A stretch of 64,000 bases of DNA from Serripes groenlandicus (GCA_031761405.1 JASEVX010000005.1:32988869-33052868), one strand, 5' to 3'. Positions 10,601 through 20,267 are shown, numbered from the stretch's first letter. The notes: generated by a model not told the origin, from the letters alone. Program-made: numbers and translations.

Positions 10601-11973
10601 ATCTTACTTTCACAGGAATGTTACTTGGGTGGTTGTCTTTCAAAATTGTTTAAAGATATAGCTTCTATGTACAACTCTGGTTGCTGCAGCATCAAAAAGG
10701 GAGAAAATGATGTAGCTAAAGTTCATCAGTGCAAACCTAAGTCAGACCATAACTTCACTGAATCAGATAGAAATAAGTCCTTCATAACATTTCTACATAG
10801 AAGTATACAATTTCTATTGAAGTTCTGTTTCGATAATGTCAGTGCTATAGAACCATTCTGGTCATCTTTCTTATTTATGCCATGGCGTTGTGTCCGCCGT
10901 GCGTCCGTAAACAATTTCTTGTGAACGTGATAAAGTCTTCAGATTTGATTGTATCTCAATCAAACTTATACAGTAGTTAGATATATCCATGAGAGCTCAG
11001 TTCCTTTTGCAAACCAGCCAGATCCGCCCATGCAAGACTGGATTTTGGCCCTTGAAATTGTCAAAATTGCTATAATACAGCTTGTGAACACAATAGAGCC
11101 TCCATTTACTATCCGATCTTCACCAAACTTAGATAGTAGCTAAATATTGATGAAAGCTCGGTTCCTTTCGCAAACCAGCCAGATCGGCCCATGCAAGACT
11201 GGATTATGGCCCTTGAAATTGTAAAAATTGCTATAATAGAGCTTGTGAACACAATAGATCCTCCGTTTACTATCCGATCTTCACCATACATACATGCTCT
11301 GGATTGAAAATGACCAAAGAACCATGACAGTACAGCATAGGCCCTGATGGGCCTCTTGTTCCATGTCTAATTACTTCTTACTTTGGCTCTACGCAGCTTG
11401 TTTAGACAAATTTCCGTTACTGATATTCTATCTTGTTTACAATGTCTTCTAATTGCAGTTTTCTTTCCCATTTATGATCCAATTTTTCCTGATATCATCA
11501 GTTGAGTGCTACTACACACTAACTTAGATGATCTCTTAAGATCCATCTTGTTTAGTTTACCTACTTTATCGGTGTTTTTTGTATGGCCATTTTCTCTTTT
11601 ATTATCAAACTTCCTGTACGCAACTCATTTGTTCCTTTGAACACTTTTGCTTGACATAGCATACTATTACCTGTTCTTCAATAGGTCACAAAAGGCAAAT
11701 TGTGGCTATTGTTGGTTTGCAAGAGACTTGTATTATCTCTTTGTTTCTTCAGCTGATGATTTTACTGACCTAAATGCATTAATAGATGAAGTTGAAAAGC
11801 TCAGCAGACACGGTAAAGATTGTGACAAGGAGTTTCAGTCCAGTAATACAAGCAACCGAGAAAGACTTCTACAACGTAAGAATGAGCTTTTGGAGCAGAT
11901 ATTACATCAACAAAAGATGACAAATGACATTCTTCTTCAAATTCAAGCTACAAGTATTTTTAAAAATGTGTGA
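1558..11973 (+). CDS. IAP gene A: BIR-BIR-UBA-like protein without RING (5 exons)
   Basis: Inhibitor-of-apoptosis family gene. Exons: 1558-1641, 5955-6360, 7650-7788, 9820-9914 and 11753-11973. All boundaries are AG/GT, and phases 0, 1, 2, 1 join to 945 nt (314 aa plus TGA) with no internal stop. The start is supported by an in-frame TAG 18 nt upstream. BIR1 (about residues 43-107) has the CX2CX16HX6C zinc ligands C77, C80, H97, C104; BIR2 (about 128-200) has C171, C174, H191, C198. Residues 214-257 look like the UBA domain of IAPs and contain MGYD. Residues 277-306 are rich in Leu, Gln, Glu and Lys and look helical. By family knowledge BIR domains bind caspases or IBM peptides, and UBA binds ubiquitin. 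Without a RING the protein should lack E3 ligase activity. It is either a functional short form or a gene that lost its last exon; expression is not shown here. Confidence 0.85.
1648..1875 (-). mobile_element. tRNA-derived SINE, intron 1 of gene A
   Basis: On the minus strand it ends in a (TTGA/ATCA)n tail after a GTTAAACCC-type 3' end. The body matches 32410-32665 in gene B's intron 1 and, in the other orientation, 21105-21265. Shared position in both introns means it predates the duplication. The 5' head is shorter or altered compared with gene B's copy. Confidence 0.6.
2391..3946. mobile_element. Non-autonomous TIR DNA transposon, about 1.55 kb
   Basis: Terminal inverted repeats of about 40 nt: TGAGCCATAATATGGTGTCC at 2392 and its reverse complement ending near 3945, continuing inward with GTTACATCAC. 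Many subterminal motifs of the form GTAACAGGACAC occur in the left third (for example near 2586, 2750, 2770, 2805), with related ones on the right. No transposase. Absent from gene B intron 1. Confidence 0.7.
4159..4492 (+). mobile_element. TAGCTCACC-family element, 5' fragment
   Basis: Starts TTTTTTAGCTCACC with the hairpin CTTCGTGC/GCACGAAG-like stem, then GTGATCAC and a truncated body. Followed directly by a second copy. Confidence 0.6.
4493..4881 (+). mobile_element. TAGCTCACC-family element, truncated copy
   Basis: Same start, then GTCCGGCGTCCGTCC and units containing CAAAAACTAGGTCACTAGGTC, as in the long copies at 23392 (+) and 59906 (-). It breaks off where a TTAA-MITE fragment begins (about 4882-4970). 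Confidence 0.6.
4882..4970 (-). mobile_element. TTAA-MITE fragment
   Basis: Right half only: CTCCTTTGCCACAATGTTTTC, CTGCTGCAG and GAAAGGGTTAA. Left half missing at the junction with the truncated TAGCTCACC element. Confidence 0.6.
5050..5277 (+). mobile_element. TTAA MITE, gene A intron 1
   Basis: Full-length copy of the dominant family. TTAA-flanked ends TCCTTTCCCTCATA and TATGAGGGAAAGGGTTAA, central palindrome TTGCTC/GAGCAA, inner stem around GAAAACAT...ATGTTTTC. Confidence 0.85.
5555..5700. mobile_element. hAT-like foldback element, degenerate
   Basis: Central inverted motif TTGGTACTCAAAAGA...GATTGTTTTGATTACCCAC, related to the better copies at 41558-41741 and 49446-49639. A counterpart lies in gene B intron 1 near 33330-33425, so it predates the duplication. 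Confidence 0.45.
5707..5917 (-). mobile_element. TTAA MITE just upstream of gene A exon 2
   Basis: Degenerate ends (CCCTTACCCGCATACAACAA and GGGAAAGGGTTGA). Same position and orientation as 33425-33656 in gene B, hence inserted before the gene duplication. Confidence 0.7.
5955..6360 (+). CDS. Gene A exon 2 (BIR1 and start of BIR2)
   Basis: Acceptor TTACAG|CAT, donor ACAG|GTAATT, entered in phase 0 and left in phase 1. Encodes the whole BIR1 zinc fold (CIYC, then H and C at the standard spacing) and the N-terminal helices of BIR2 up to FYYTG. Apparent ATG or TTG starts inside it are not starts, because the reading frame continues to the acceptor and joins exon 1. Confidence 0.9.
6369..6597 (+). 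mobile_element. TTAA MITE 8 nt inside gene A intron 2
   Basis: Flanked by TTAA on both sides. Gene B has the empty site GTTTTAAGCCC at about 34109. The element lies 8 nt after the 5' splice site of intron 2, leaving the donor core GTAATTTC intact. Confidence 0.85.
6730..6945 (-). mobile_element. TTAA MITE, intron 2 of gene A (shared with B)
   Basis: Left end ACATACAGCAAATCTGCAGC, right end GAGGGAAAGGGTTAA. Counterpart in gene B at 34192-34410. Confidence 0.7.
7290..7432 (-). mobile_element. TTAA MITE, partial, gene A only
   Basis: Contains ACATAGTGACAAAAGAAG, the central TTGCTC/GAGCAA palindrome and the end TATGAGGGAAAGGGTTAA. The left half is short. Not present at the equivalent place in gene B. 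Confidence 0.65.
7650..7788 (+). CDS. Gene A exon 3 (zinc-binding half of BIR2)
   Basis: Acceptor GCATAG|GTCATG, donor ACCC|GTAAGT. Supplies [10 protein letters not shown], the H and the final C of BIR2, then [10 protein letters not shown]. Phase 1 in, phase 2 out. It differs from gene B's exon by RWK for NWE in the BIR2 loop and G for E near the end. Confidence 0.9.
7813..8033 (-). mobile_element. TTAA MITE, intron 3 of gene A (shared with B)
   Basis: Starts about 25 nt after the exon 3 donor. Counterpart 36496-36700 in gene B has a different right half, whose end is of the ACAACAAATC type, suggesting recombination between copies. Confidence 0.7.
8410..8638 (-). mobile_element. TTAA MITE, gene A only, with clean empty site in gene B
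   Basis: Full-length, TTAA on both sides, ends CCGTTTCCCTCATACGAC and TATGAGGGAAAGGG. Gene B at 36771-36790 reads CCTTTTAAGGGACAC with a single TTAA, the expected empty site. Confidence 0.9.
8736..8958 (+). mobile_element. TTAA MITE, intron 3 of gene A (shared with B)
   Basis: Left end ACCCTTTCCCTCATGTAGAC, right end ATGTGGAAAGGGTTAA. Same orientation and position as 38214-38394 in gene B. Confidence 0.8.
9044..9264 (-). mobile_element. TTAA MITE, same locus as 38479-38698 but inverted
   Basis: TTAA at both ends, long inner palindrome around CCTTTGGCCACAATGTTTTC. The flanks match gene B's 38479 copy, but its reverse complement aligns to that copy, so orientation differs between paralogues. 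Confidence 0.8.
9470..9758 (+). mobile_element. Two overlapping or nested TTAA-MITE pieces
   Basis: First piece with TTGCTCGTACTGAGCAA palindrome, then a second right end (TTGTTGTATGTGGGAAAGGA). A degenerate counterpart lies at 39515-39960 in gene B intron 3. Confidence 0.55.
9820..9914 (+). CDS. Gene A exon 4 (UBA-like segment, first part)
   Basis: Acceptor CTGCCAG|ATTTG, donor AATA|GTAAGA, 95 nt, phase 2 in and phase 1 out. Encodes SLVKFCLEMGYDR, then a run of Arg residues. The MGYD loop fits the ubiquitin-binding loop of UBA domains (established for IAP UBAs). Five amino-acid and no synonymous differences from gene B by hand count. Confidence 0.85.
10512..11360 (+). mobile_element. TAGCTCACC-family element, divergent, intron 4 of gene A
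   Basis: Start TTAGATCACATGAGC, end GGGCCTCTTGTT, internal direct repeats containing CCAGCCAGATC and CCCATGCAAGACTGGATT at about 11020 and 11177. Gene B keeps only the first part (about 40973-41098), where a MITE fragment follows. Confidence 0.6.
11753..11973 (+). CDS. Gene A terminal exon: end of UBA-like segment plus helical tail
   Basis: Acceptor TTTCTTCAG|CTGATG. The first 20 codons ([16 protein letters not shown]...) match gene B exon 5; then the sequence diverges into a polar helical tail (RERLLQRKNELLEQIL) ending in TGA at 11971. B has a Gly/Ala linker and a splice to its RING exon here. An internal donor, CAAC|GTAAGA at 11875/11876, is in phase 1, the phase needed to join a RING exon, but I see no RING exon before gene B. 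The last 6-10 codons resemble the adjacent TTAA MITE. Confidence 0.75.
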
Positions 11974-12131
11974 GATTTGGAAGAAAGCATAATGAGCAAT
12001 TTTTCAATTTGCCACAATGGTTTCAACTTTATATAATTGTTAAACTCACATTTATGGATAAGAAATCAAATTTTTGCCAGGATGTTTTCAAAGTTGTCTG
12101 ATGCAGATTTGTGGTATGTGGGAAAGGGTTG
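11940..12131 (+). mobile_element. 5'-truncated TTAA MITE overlapping the end of gene A
   Basis: ATAATGAGCAATTTTTC, TTTGCCACAATGG, GTTGTCTGATGCAG and GTATGTGGGAAAGGGTT follow the family consensus. Similarity starts about 11940, before the TGA at 11971. The left boundary is approximate. Confidence 0.6.
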
Positions 12132-12199
12132 AAAATTGTATATCCTTGAAGGTTGGTTGTCATGCGTTCATTTCACATATTTTGTATGGAAAAATCTAT

Positions 12200-12375
12200 G
12201 GATTTCCACATACAACAAATCTGTAGCAGGCGACTTTGAAAACATCTATGCAAACATATAGTAATTTATAATTGCTCTATTTATGAATGAAATTATAATT
12301 ATGAATTAGAGTTGAAAAAAATGTGACAAAAAAAAGAATTTGCTCATTTATGTTTTCTTTAGAGGCATCAAAAAG
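12200..12375 (-). mobile_element. Degenerate TTAA-MITE remnant
   Basis: CCACATACAACAAATCTGTA and GTTGAAAAAAATGTGAC with a decayed centre. No intact right end. Confidence 0.45.
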
Positions 12376-12671
12376 GGGGGTCAAATGCTATTTTGTAGTA
12401 AGATATTGTTACAGAAGATGTGTAGTATAACATTAATGTAGCCTTTAAAATCTCGTTGGCCAGGCAAATGATATTTTTTTAACCGTGCATAACAATCAAT
12501 TATGATCATTAAAGTGCAGTTTGCTTTTAATATTACGAAGACAAAAATTGTAATATTTATTTTTATATATACATTGTGGGAAAAAGTTAAATTGCAAGTA
12601 TTGATATTTTTCTGTTCCTCAAAATGTTTTCATCTTCAAAATAGTCTAACGTTTTTGTATCAGGATAAGAG

Positions 12672-12901
12672 TTAACCCTTTCCCTCATACGACAATTCTG
12701 CAGCAGACGACTTTGAACATATTTTGTCAAAAAATAGAAAATCTCCATAATTGATTGGATAACCTATGACAACAAGTGGAAAACATTGTGGCAAAAGGAG
12801 AAATTGCACGTTTTGTGCAATTTCTTCTTTTGTCACTATGTTTTCAAAAAGCCGTCTGCTGCAGAGGCGGCAGAAAGCGTCTATATGAGGGAAACGGTTA
12901 A
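12672..12901 (-). mobile_element. TTAA MITE, full length
   Basis: TTAACCCTTTCCCTCATACG at the left, TATGAGGGAAACGGTTAA at the right, hairpin TTGCACGTTTTGTGCAA at the centre. Confidence 0.85.
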
Positions 12902-13004
12902 ACAAATTATGATATCTTGTTAAAGGCTTGATCACCTTTTATGAAAAACTGACTTCTTGAATAGCAAGCAATTAATTTATTGCTTGCCAGGTTATTTATC
13001 TCAA

Positions 13005-13218
13005 TCCTTACTCACTTGTAGATGCATACATCTGCATCAGATGATTTTAAGAAACATAGTGACAAAAGCAGAACCGACTCAAAATGAGCAATTTTCCTTT
13101 TTGCCACAATGTTTTGAACTTGATTCCATAAATATACTTTTACTTATAGAGATTTTCTATCTTTTTTCCTAGATATTAAGTCATCTGCTGTTGGTTGTTT
13201 ATATGTTGAAGGGGTTAA
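13005..13218 (+). mobile_element. TTAA MITE, diverged
   Basis: TGTAGATGCATACATCTGCA near the left end, TTTGCCACAATGTTTTGAAC in the middle, AGGGGTTAA at the right. Confidence 0.6.
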
Positions 13219-13756
13219 ATAGTTTTCTTGTTTGACAGTTTGTCAACTCTGTTCATGATGAAAAAGCTGTTACTGACTTAGCAGCAGATAACATTTGGAA
13301 ATGTTTTGAAAACGAGAGCTCATGATAAAGAAATTCTTCTTTTCATTCAATGTTTTCTGATATTCCTTACAATTCCATTTAATTTTCTCCACATCTTGCA
13401 GTACTTTCAATAGACGTTTTGGATCTTGACGAGTAAATACATAATATTATCAGGTAATTAAACATTTCAATGCTGAATTTTTTCCATCTTTGCATTTGGA
13501 AGAGTCCATAGCCACTTCTAAGAATATCAAAATAAACATGTTGAGTTGAGCAGCCAACAGCATTGTTCCAGTTGGCATGGCACAGGACTGGTGGCTCAGG
13601 TTTCTCAAAACGGATTCCAACAGGCTAATTTAAAAGTATTTTTCTCTATTGCTGATTAAGGCCTTTGTATGAAATGTTCACACTTATCTGCTTTGATTGT
13701 TTGTTTACTATTTGAACTAGTAATACTTTTGGTAAAGAAGTCATCTATGTTACAAT

Positions 13757-13904
13757 TTAACCGTTTCCCACTTGAAGAAAAAACCATTTTGACTTTGGTC
13801 TATATTCAATAATTATATGTTCATTAATAGAGATATTCCATATATATTTGCAAAGATGTTTTCAGTCATCTGCTAGTGATTTGTTGTATGCGGAAAAGAG
13901 TTAA
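13757..13904 (-). mobile_element. TTAA MITE with internal deletion
   Basis: TTAACCGTTTCCCAC at the left, CGGAAAAGAGTTAA at the right. Only about 148 nt, central hairpin missing. Confidence 0.6.
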
Positions 13905-14130
13905 ACCTTTACAAGATAAAGACGCTTTCTGACGCCTCTGCAGCAGACCACTTTTGAAAACATTTTGAAAAAAGTAGAAATTCCTCAAAACTAGCAATTT
14001 CTCTTTTTCCACAGTGTTTTCATCTTTTCGCAGTAATTAAACCTTCATGAATTGAGATTTTCCATGTTTTTGAATAGATGTGTTCAAATTAGTTTGCTGC
14101 AGATTTGTTGTAACTATGTGGGTTAGGCAC
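13901..14130 (+). mobile_element. TTAA MITE abutting the previous one
   Basis: Shares the TTAA at 13901. Contains GACGCTTTCTGACGCCTCTG and CTGCAGATTTGTTGTA. The right TTAA is lost (GTGGGTTAGGC). Confidence 0.6.
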
Positions 14131-14238
14131 AAGTTTGTTAATAAACTTTAATTCAGGCCTAATATATGGTTGGGTGAATTGTTCATGAGCTATTGATAAG
14201 GAAGATAGAAACTTATGATAAGACAATTAGTCCTTTAT

Positions 14239-14560
14239 TTAACCCTTTCCCTCATATACTTGCTTTCTGACGCCTCTGCAGGAGACGAGTTTGAAAACAT
14301 TGTGACAAAAAGAAAATTGTCACAATGTTTACAACTCTATCCAATGATGAAACTTCTATTCATAGAAGGGTTCAGTATGTCTACCTTTTCCCACATTCAA
14401 CATAATGCAAAGGACTTTGAAAGCATTATAGCAAAAATATGAGAGTCCCTATTAATCAAAGTATAATTAGTGAATAGAGTTGAAACAAATGTTGCAAAAC
14501 TTTTACAGAATGTTTTCAAAAGAGATCTGCTGCAGAAGCATCCAGTAGTGTCTGCATGTT
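14239..14560 (+). mobile_element. TTAA-MITE fragments
   Basis: TTAACCCTTTCCCTCATATA, then a shortened body to about 14372, followed by a second fragment beginning TTTTCCCACATTCAAC and containing ATCTGCTGCAGAAGCATC. Confidence 0.5.
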
Positions 14561-14584
14561 AAAGAAGAATAATTGAAGTGTTAT

Positions 14585-14775
14585 GATTGTTGTCCCCTCG
14601 GCTAACGAAGTTTGCAAGGAGATATAGTAACGGGGCTGTCTTTTTGTTCGTTCCGCGTCCGTCCTTAACAACCTTGTGACCACTCTACACTGAACATCCT
14701 TCGACCGATCTTAACCAAACTTGGTATACAGTTAGTTGATGGCGAGGGGATGCATCCGCTTTGCTATGCCCTTGT
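14585..14775 (+). mobile_element. Fragment of a GGAGATATAGT-type long repeat
   Basis: CAAGGAGATATAGTAACGGG, GTCTTTTTGTTCG, GTCCGTCC and CTTAACCAAACTTGGTATAC resemble the start of tandem-unit repeats such as that at 35063-36085. Both ends incomplete. Confidence 0.4.
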
Positions 14776-14779
14776 TATA

Positions 14780-15960
14780 TTAGTATTTATTGCATTAAGT
14801 TTTAGTTCTAGTGTTTTTGTGCACTTTAACCCTTTCCCACATTATGCAAATGTACAGAAGACGGCTTTAGAGACATCTAGGCAAAACTACAGAAAATCGC
14901 TTTAAATGGAAGTATTACTATTGATGAAGTTGAAAACATAGTGAGAAAAGGAGAAATAGCTCATTATAAGCAATTGCTCCTTTTGGCACAATGTAGCTGC
15001 AGAGTAATCAAATAATAACTAAGGAATGATTTTTTAACAAATAAAGGTCTCTTTTTCCAGTAAGATATGTTATGATTGTTACATTAGTATTTATTGCATT
15101 AAGTTTTAGTTCTAGTGTTTTTGTGCACTTCAACCCTTTCACACATTATGCAAATGTGCAGAAGACGGCTTTGTAGACATAATATACTATTGATGAAATT
15201 GAAAACATAGTGAGAAAAGGAGAAATAGCTCATTATAAGCAATTGCTCCTTTTGGCACAATGTAGCTGCAGAGGCATCAAATAGTAACTAAGGAATGATT
15301 ATTAACAAATAAAGGTCTATTTTTCCAGTAAGATATGTTATGATTGTTAAATTTGTATTTATTGCATTAAGTTTTAGTTCTAGTGTTTTTTGTGCACTTT
15401 AACCCTTTCCCACATTCGGCAAATGTGCAGAAGACGGCTTTGATGACATCTAGGCAAGGCGAGGGAAAATCTCTTTAAATGAAAGTATTAATATAGTATA
15501 AAGTTGAAAACATAGTGGGAAAGGGAGGAATAGCTCATAATGAACAATTGCTCCTTTTGGCACATTGTTTTCACAAATTGTCTGCTGCAGAGGCATCAGA
15601 TAGTAACTTAGGAATTATTTTTGAACAAATAAAGATCTATTTTTCCAGTAAAATTTGTTATGATTGTTACATTAGTATAAATTGCATTAAGTTTTAGTTC
15701 TAGTGTTTTTGTGCACTTTAACCCTTTCCCACATTCGGCAAATGTGCAGAAGACTGCTTTGAAAATATTAGGCAAGGCTAGGGAAAATCTCTTTAAATAA
15801 AAGTATTACTATTGTATAAAGTTGAAAACATAGTGGGGAAAGGAGGAATAGCTCATCATGAGCAATTTCTCCTTTTGCCACAATTTTTTAACAAATTGTC
15901 TGCTGCAGTTGCATCAGATAGTTACATGTACTTAGGAATGATTTTTGAACACCTAGTAAG
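14780..15960 (+). repeat. Four tandem units of about 290 nt built around a TTAA MITE
   Basis: Each unit has TTATTGCATTAAGTTTTAG, GTGCACTTTAACCCTTTCCC, AATGTGCAGAAGAC, GAGAAATAGCTCAT and AGTAAGATATGTTATGATTG. Units start near 14780, 15078, 15358 and 15670. The MITE carries its own flanks in each unit, so this is tandem duplication rather than repeated insertion. Confidence 0.75.
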
Positions 15961-17332
15961 ATATCTTTCTTTGTAAAATAAGAGCTAAATGCTATTTTAC
16001 ATCTAAAGAGGAATTGGGATTGTTCTAATGTTTCTATTACTTGCACAAAAATCGCATATATTGGAAGGTTTCAATTTAATTCTTAATAAAAGTTTGTTTC
16101 TAGGTAGAATTCTAGTTAAAAACTTGTACTGAAAACATCTTAAAGTTGTATCTAATGTGGACTTAAAAGATAAGATATAAACCCTCTTCCAGTCGAAGGT
16201 CTTGCCAAATACTGTTTCCCATTTATCTTCTGCACTTGTGAGTGACGTTTCACCTTGTAATTGAAGTTTATATAAAACTTTATTTACCTTTTTTCAGTTC
16301 TACTAACTGTTTATTTTCGTCATTCACTGGTTGTGCCTCTTATATGTCTTTCTTCATTTCATCTGGAATGTTACCAATGGATTGTATATATACTTCAGTG
16401 TTTCAAAATCATAAAATATTTTTGTACGTAAATCAAATATATCCCATTATAATTGTAGATCATTGTATCTCCATTGCACTTTATATCTTTGTTGTTCCGA
16501 ATGATTTCTTTTTTAATATTATTCTTTGGTAATTTGCTTCTGATTTATTCCATGAAACAATATATCCTTTAGAAAAGTATTTTTATTGAACGTGTTTTGA
16601 ATATCAGTTTCGTGTAGTTTACACTTGAATATTAATTTTCTTCCGAACTTTTCTAAAGCTTTGTTAAAGAATATTTTCCACTAGCCATATTTGTATCATT
16701 CAAATATCACTTTATCCAACTTGCTTTTAGAGATTTTACAAGTGAGAATATATTTGGGACTGCAATTCCACCGTTTTCAAATAGTGCCATAATAGCTCTT
16801 TTGATTTTGTCTGGTATATTATCCCATATGAAGTTATAAATTGTTTTATTAATATCAATGAGTATGTTTGCCGGTGGATTTGGTAACACTGTCAGTGGAT
16901 AAATAAGTTTGGGTAATGCAAATGTTTTAATAACTGTTAAGTGTAAGTTTCCGATGTTGCCATTGTTGAAATTTTTTATATTCTTGTAATTTTTGAATTA
17001 TATTTTCTTTTAAAGTGACATCTGCATAGGTGGAAAAAAAAACAATTCCTAATGTTTTAGCTGAACTTATTGTTTATACAATATTCTAAATGTTTATCTT
17101 TTAAGTTACCAACCCTTAAACATGTTGATTTTTTAATATTTTAAACCAGACACTTTAACAAAATCTGTTATTTACAGTTAAAGTGTAAATCAAGAACTTA
17201 ATTGATTTTTCAGTTCCATCTGTAAGAAATATTGCATCATGTACAAACATAGTTTGTTTCGTTTCCTGATATTCGATTTTGATACCACTATAAAAGATTT
17301 TTCAAAATTGGCGAAGAACAATAACCCCGTTG

Positions 17333-17922
17333 TTTTTAGCTCACCTGAGCACGAAATGCTTAAGGTGAGTTATTGTGATGGCCTTTTGTCCGGCATTCGG
17401 CGTGCGTCGCCCGTCAACTTTTTCTCCTCAGTAACCAGTGGGTCAATTGGGATGAAACTTCACAGGAAGCATCCTCACAATGACCTCACCAGAATTCCTT
17501 CAAATTTTTGGGATCCATGCAGAATTCTGGTTTCCATGGCAACGAAATGAAAAAACCTTTAAAAATCTTCTTCTCCAAAACTGGTTGGCAGATTTTCAAA
17601 TAATTTTGTAGAAATGTTACTTTGATGACCCTCTATCAGATTTCTTCAAGCCATATTGATTGGTCGAAAAACATGGCCACCAGGGGGTGGGGCTATTTTG
17701 CCTTATATGGCTTTAATGAAAACTTAAAAAATCCTCTCCTGAAAGTGTCGGGCCGATTTTCAAATAATTTTGTAGAAATGTTCCTTAGGTGACCCTCTAT
17801 CAGATTCATTAAAGCCATGTTGATAAGTCAAAAACTATGGCCGCTAGGGGGCGGGGATTATATGGCTAAAGTGAAGGAAAAAAATCAGGTGAGCGATCCA
17901 GGGCCATCATGGCCCTCTTGTT
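17333..17922 (+). mobile_element. TAGCTCACC-family element inserted in the LINE
   Basis: Starts TTTTTAGCTCACCTGAGC, contains GTCCGGCATTCGGCGTGCG and units with CATGGCCACCAGGGGG, ends AGGGCCATCATGGCCCTCTTG. Removing it restores the LINE frame around LNDKTTGLLFFANFE. Confidence 0.8.
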
Positions 17923-18390
17923 TTATCATTAAGATGTTCTATACATTCTTGAATTATTCCTTTATTTTCTCCAATATATCTACCTTTGATACAACCAGTT
18001 TGGGTTTGATGTATGATTGATGGCAAAACTTTCTTAACCCTATTTGATATTGCCTTAGTCGCAATTTTGTAGTCTGTATTTAAAAGACTTATTGGTCGCC
18101 AATTTTAAAGTATTTCTAATTGTTTCCTTGTTTAGGAATTATAGAGATAAGCCCTTGCTTTTGCAAGGAAGTTAAAGAATCATGCTCAAATTAGTAATTT
18201 ATTGAATCAATAAAGTAATATTTTATATCATTCCAAAATGTTTTGTAAAATTCAACCGTTAAACCATCTGAACCAGGACTTTTTTCAATTTTTATACTAA
18301 ACAATGCTTCATTACATTTGTATTCAGATAAATTTCCTTCCCTCTTCATTAATTTTATTTGCAAATTGATCTCATTTATGAATTTGTTTG

Positions 18391-19083
18391 TTTTTAGCTC
18401 CAGGGGCTGAAAGCTAGGCGAGATTATGTCATGGCGAATTGTCCGTTGTGCATGCATATGTAAACTTTTTGCTTCAAACAACTTCTTCTGCCTAACCACT
18501 TGGCCAATTAGGATGAAACTTCATAGGAAGCATCCTCTCAATGTTCTCTCCTAAATTCCTTCAATTCTTTTGGATCGATGCAAAATTCTGATTTCAATGG
18601 CAATCAAAAGATTTTTTTTTAAATTATTCTCCTCAAAAACTGTTTGGTCAATTTATAAATAATTATAAAGAAATGTTCCGTGAATGACCCATTATCAGAT
18701 TCCTTTAAGCCATGTTGATTGGTCGATAAACAAGGCTGCCAGGGGTCGGGGCTGTTTTGCCTATATATAGAAATGTTCCTTGAGTGACTCTCTATCAGAT
18801 TTCACCAAACTATGTTGATTGGTCTTAAAATATTGCTGCCATGGGGCGGGGCTGTTAGTCTTATATTGGCTTAAGTGAAAACTTTGAAAATATTCTCCTC
18901 CCAAACTATTTGGCCGATTTTCAAATAATTTTGCAGAAATATTCCTTGGGTGGCACTTTACGAGATTCCTTCAAGCTATGGTGATTTGTCAAAAAACATG
19001 GCCACTGAGGAGCAGGGCTGTTTGGAGATATTAGTTTTTGCCTAATGGCAGTGGAGCGATACTGGCTCTCTTGGGCCTCTTGT
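18391..19083 (+). mobile_element. TAGCTCACC-family element inserted in the LINE, diverged
   Basis: Start TTTTTAGCTCC, three diverged internal units (CCATGTTGATTGGTCG...), end CTCTCTTGGGCCTCTTG. LINE frame ELYK...TNKFINE joins across it. Confidence 0.7.
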
Positions 19084-19174
19084 TTATACAGCTCGCAATA
19101 AAATATATGCTCTTGTTTTAAAAATTTCTTCGTTTCTGTTATTTCTGTGTTATCTATTAATAGTTTATGAATCG

Positions 19175-20267
19175 TTTTTAGCTCACCTGAGCTTTGCTCA
19201 AGGTGAGTTATTGTGATCGCCTTTTGTCCGGCGTCCGGCGTGCGTCGTCCGTCGTGCGTCAACTTCTTCTCCTCAGTAACCAGCGGGTCAATTGGGATGA
19301 AACTTCACAGAAAGCATCCTCTCAATGACCTCACCAGATTTCCTTCAAATTTTTGGGATCCATGTAGAATTCTGGTTTCCATGGCAACGAAATGAAAAAA
19401 ACTTCAAAATTCTTCTTCTCCCAAACTGGTTGGCAGATTTTCAAATAATTTTGTAGAAATGTTCCTTGGATGACCCTCTATAAGATTCCTTCAAGCCATG
19501 TTGATTGGTCAAAAAACATGGCCGCTGGGGGGGGCGGGGCTATTTTGCCTTATATGGCTATAGTGAAAACTTAAAAAATCTTCTTCTCTGAAAGTGTCTG
19601 GCTGATTTTCAAATAATTTTGTAGAAATGTTCCTTGGATGACCCTCTATCAGATTCCTTCAAGCCATGTTGATTGGTCAAAAAACATGGCCGCCAGGGGG
19701 GCGGGGCTATTTTGCCTTATATGGCTATAGTGAAAACTTAAAAAATCTTCTCCTCCGAAAGTGTCAGACCGATTTTCAAATAATTTTGTAGAAATGTTCC
19801 TTGGATGACCCTCTATCAGATTCCTTCAAGCCATGTTGATTGGTTGAAAAACATGGCCGCCAGGGGGGGGGCTATTTTGCCTTATATGGCTATAGTGAAA
19901 ACTTAAAAAATCTTCTTCTCCGAAAGTGTCAGGCCGATTTTCAAATAATTTTGTAGAAATGTTCCTTAAGTGACCCATTTTCAGATTCCTTCAAGCCATG
20001 TTGATTGGTCAAAAAACAGCCGCCAGTGGACAGGGCTATTTTGCCTTATATGGCTATAGTGAAAACTTAAAAAATCTTCTCCACCATAAGTGTCTGGCTG
20101 ATTTTTAAATAATTTTGTAGAAATGTTCCTAGGGTGACCCTCTATCAGATTCCTTCAAGCCAAGTTGATTGGTTGGAAACTATGGCCGCCAGGGGGCGGG
20201 GCTTATATAGTTCAATTAAAAAAAAAAAATCAGGTGAGCAATCCAGGGCCATCATGGCCCTCTTGTT
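19175..20267 (+). mobile_element. TAGCTCACC-family element, long copy inserted in the LINE
   Basis: Start TTTTTAGCTCACCTGAGC with GAGCTTTGCTC hairpin, body of about five tandem units of 168-172 nt (CAAATAATTTTGTAGAAATG, CATGGCCGCCAGGGGG), end GGGCCATCATGGCCCTCTTG. About 1.09 kb. Confidence 0.85.

Noticed and set aside
14780..15960. Possible CRISPR-like array
   Set aside because: The unit is about 290 nt with conserved 'spacers'. It is eukaryotic tandem duplication of a MITE.
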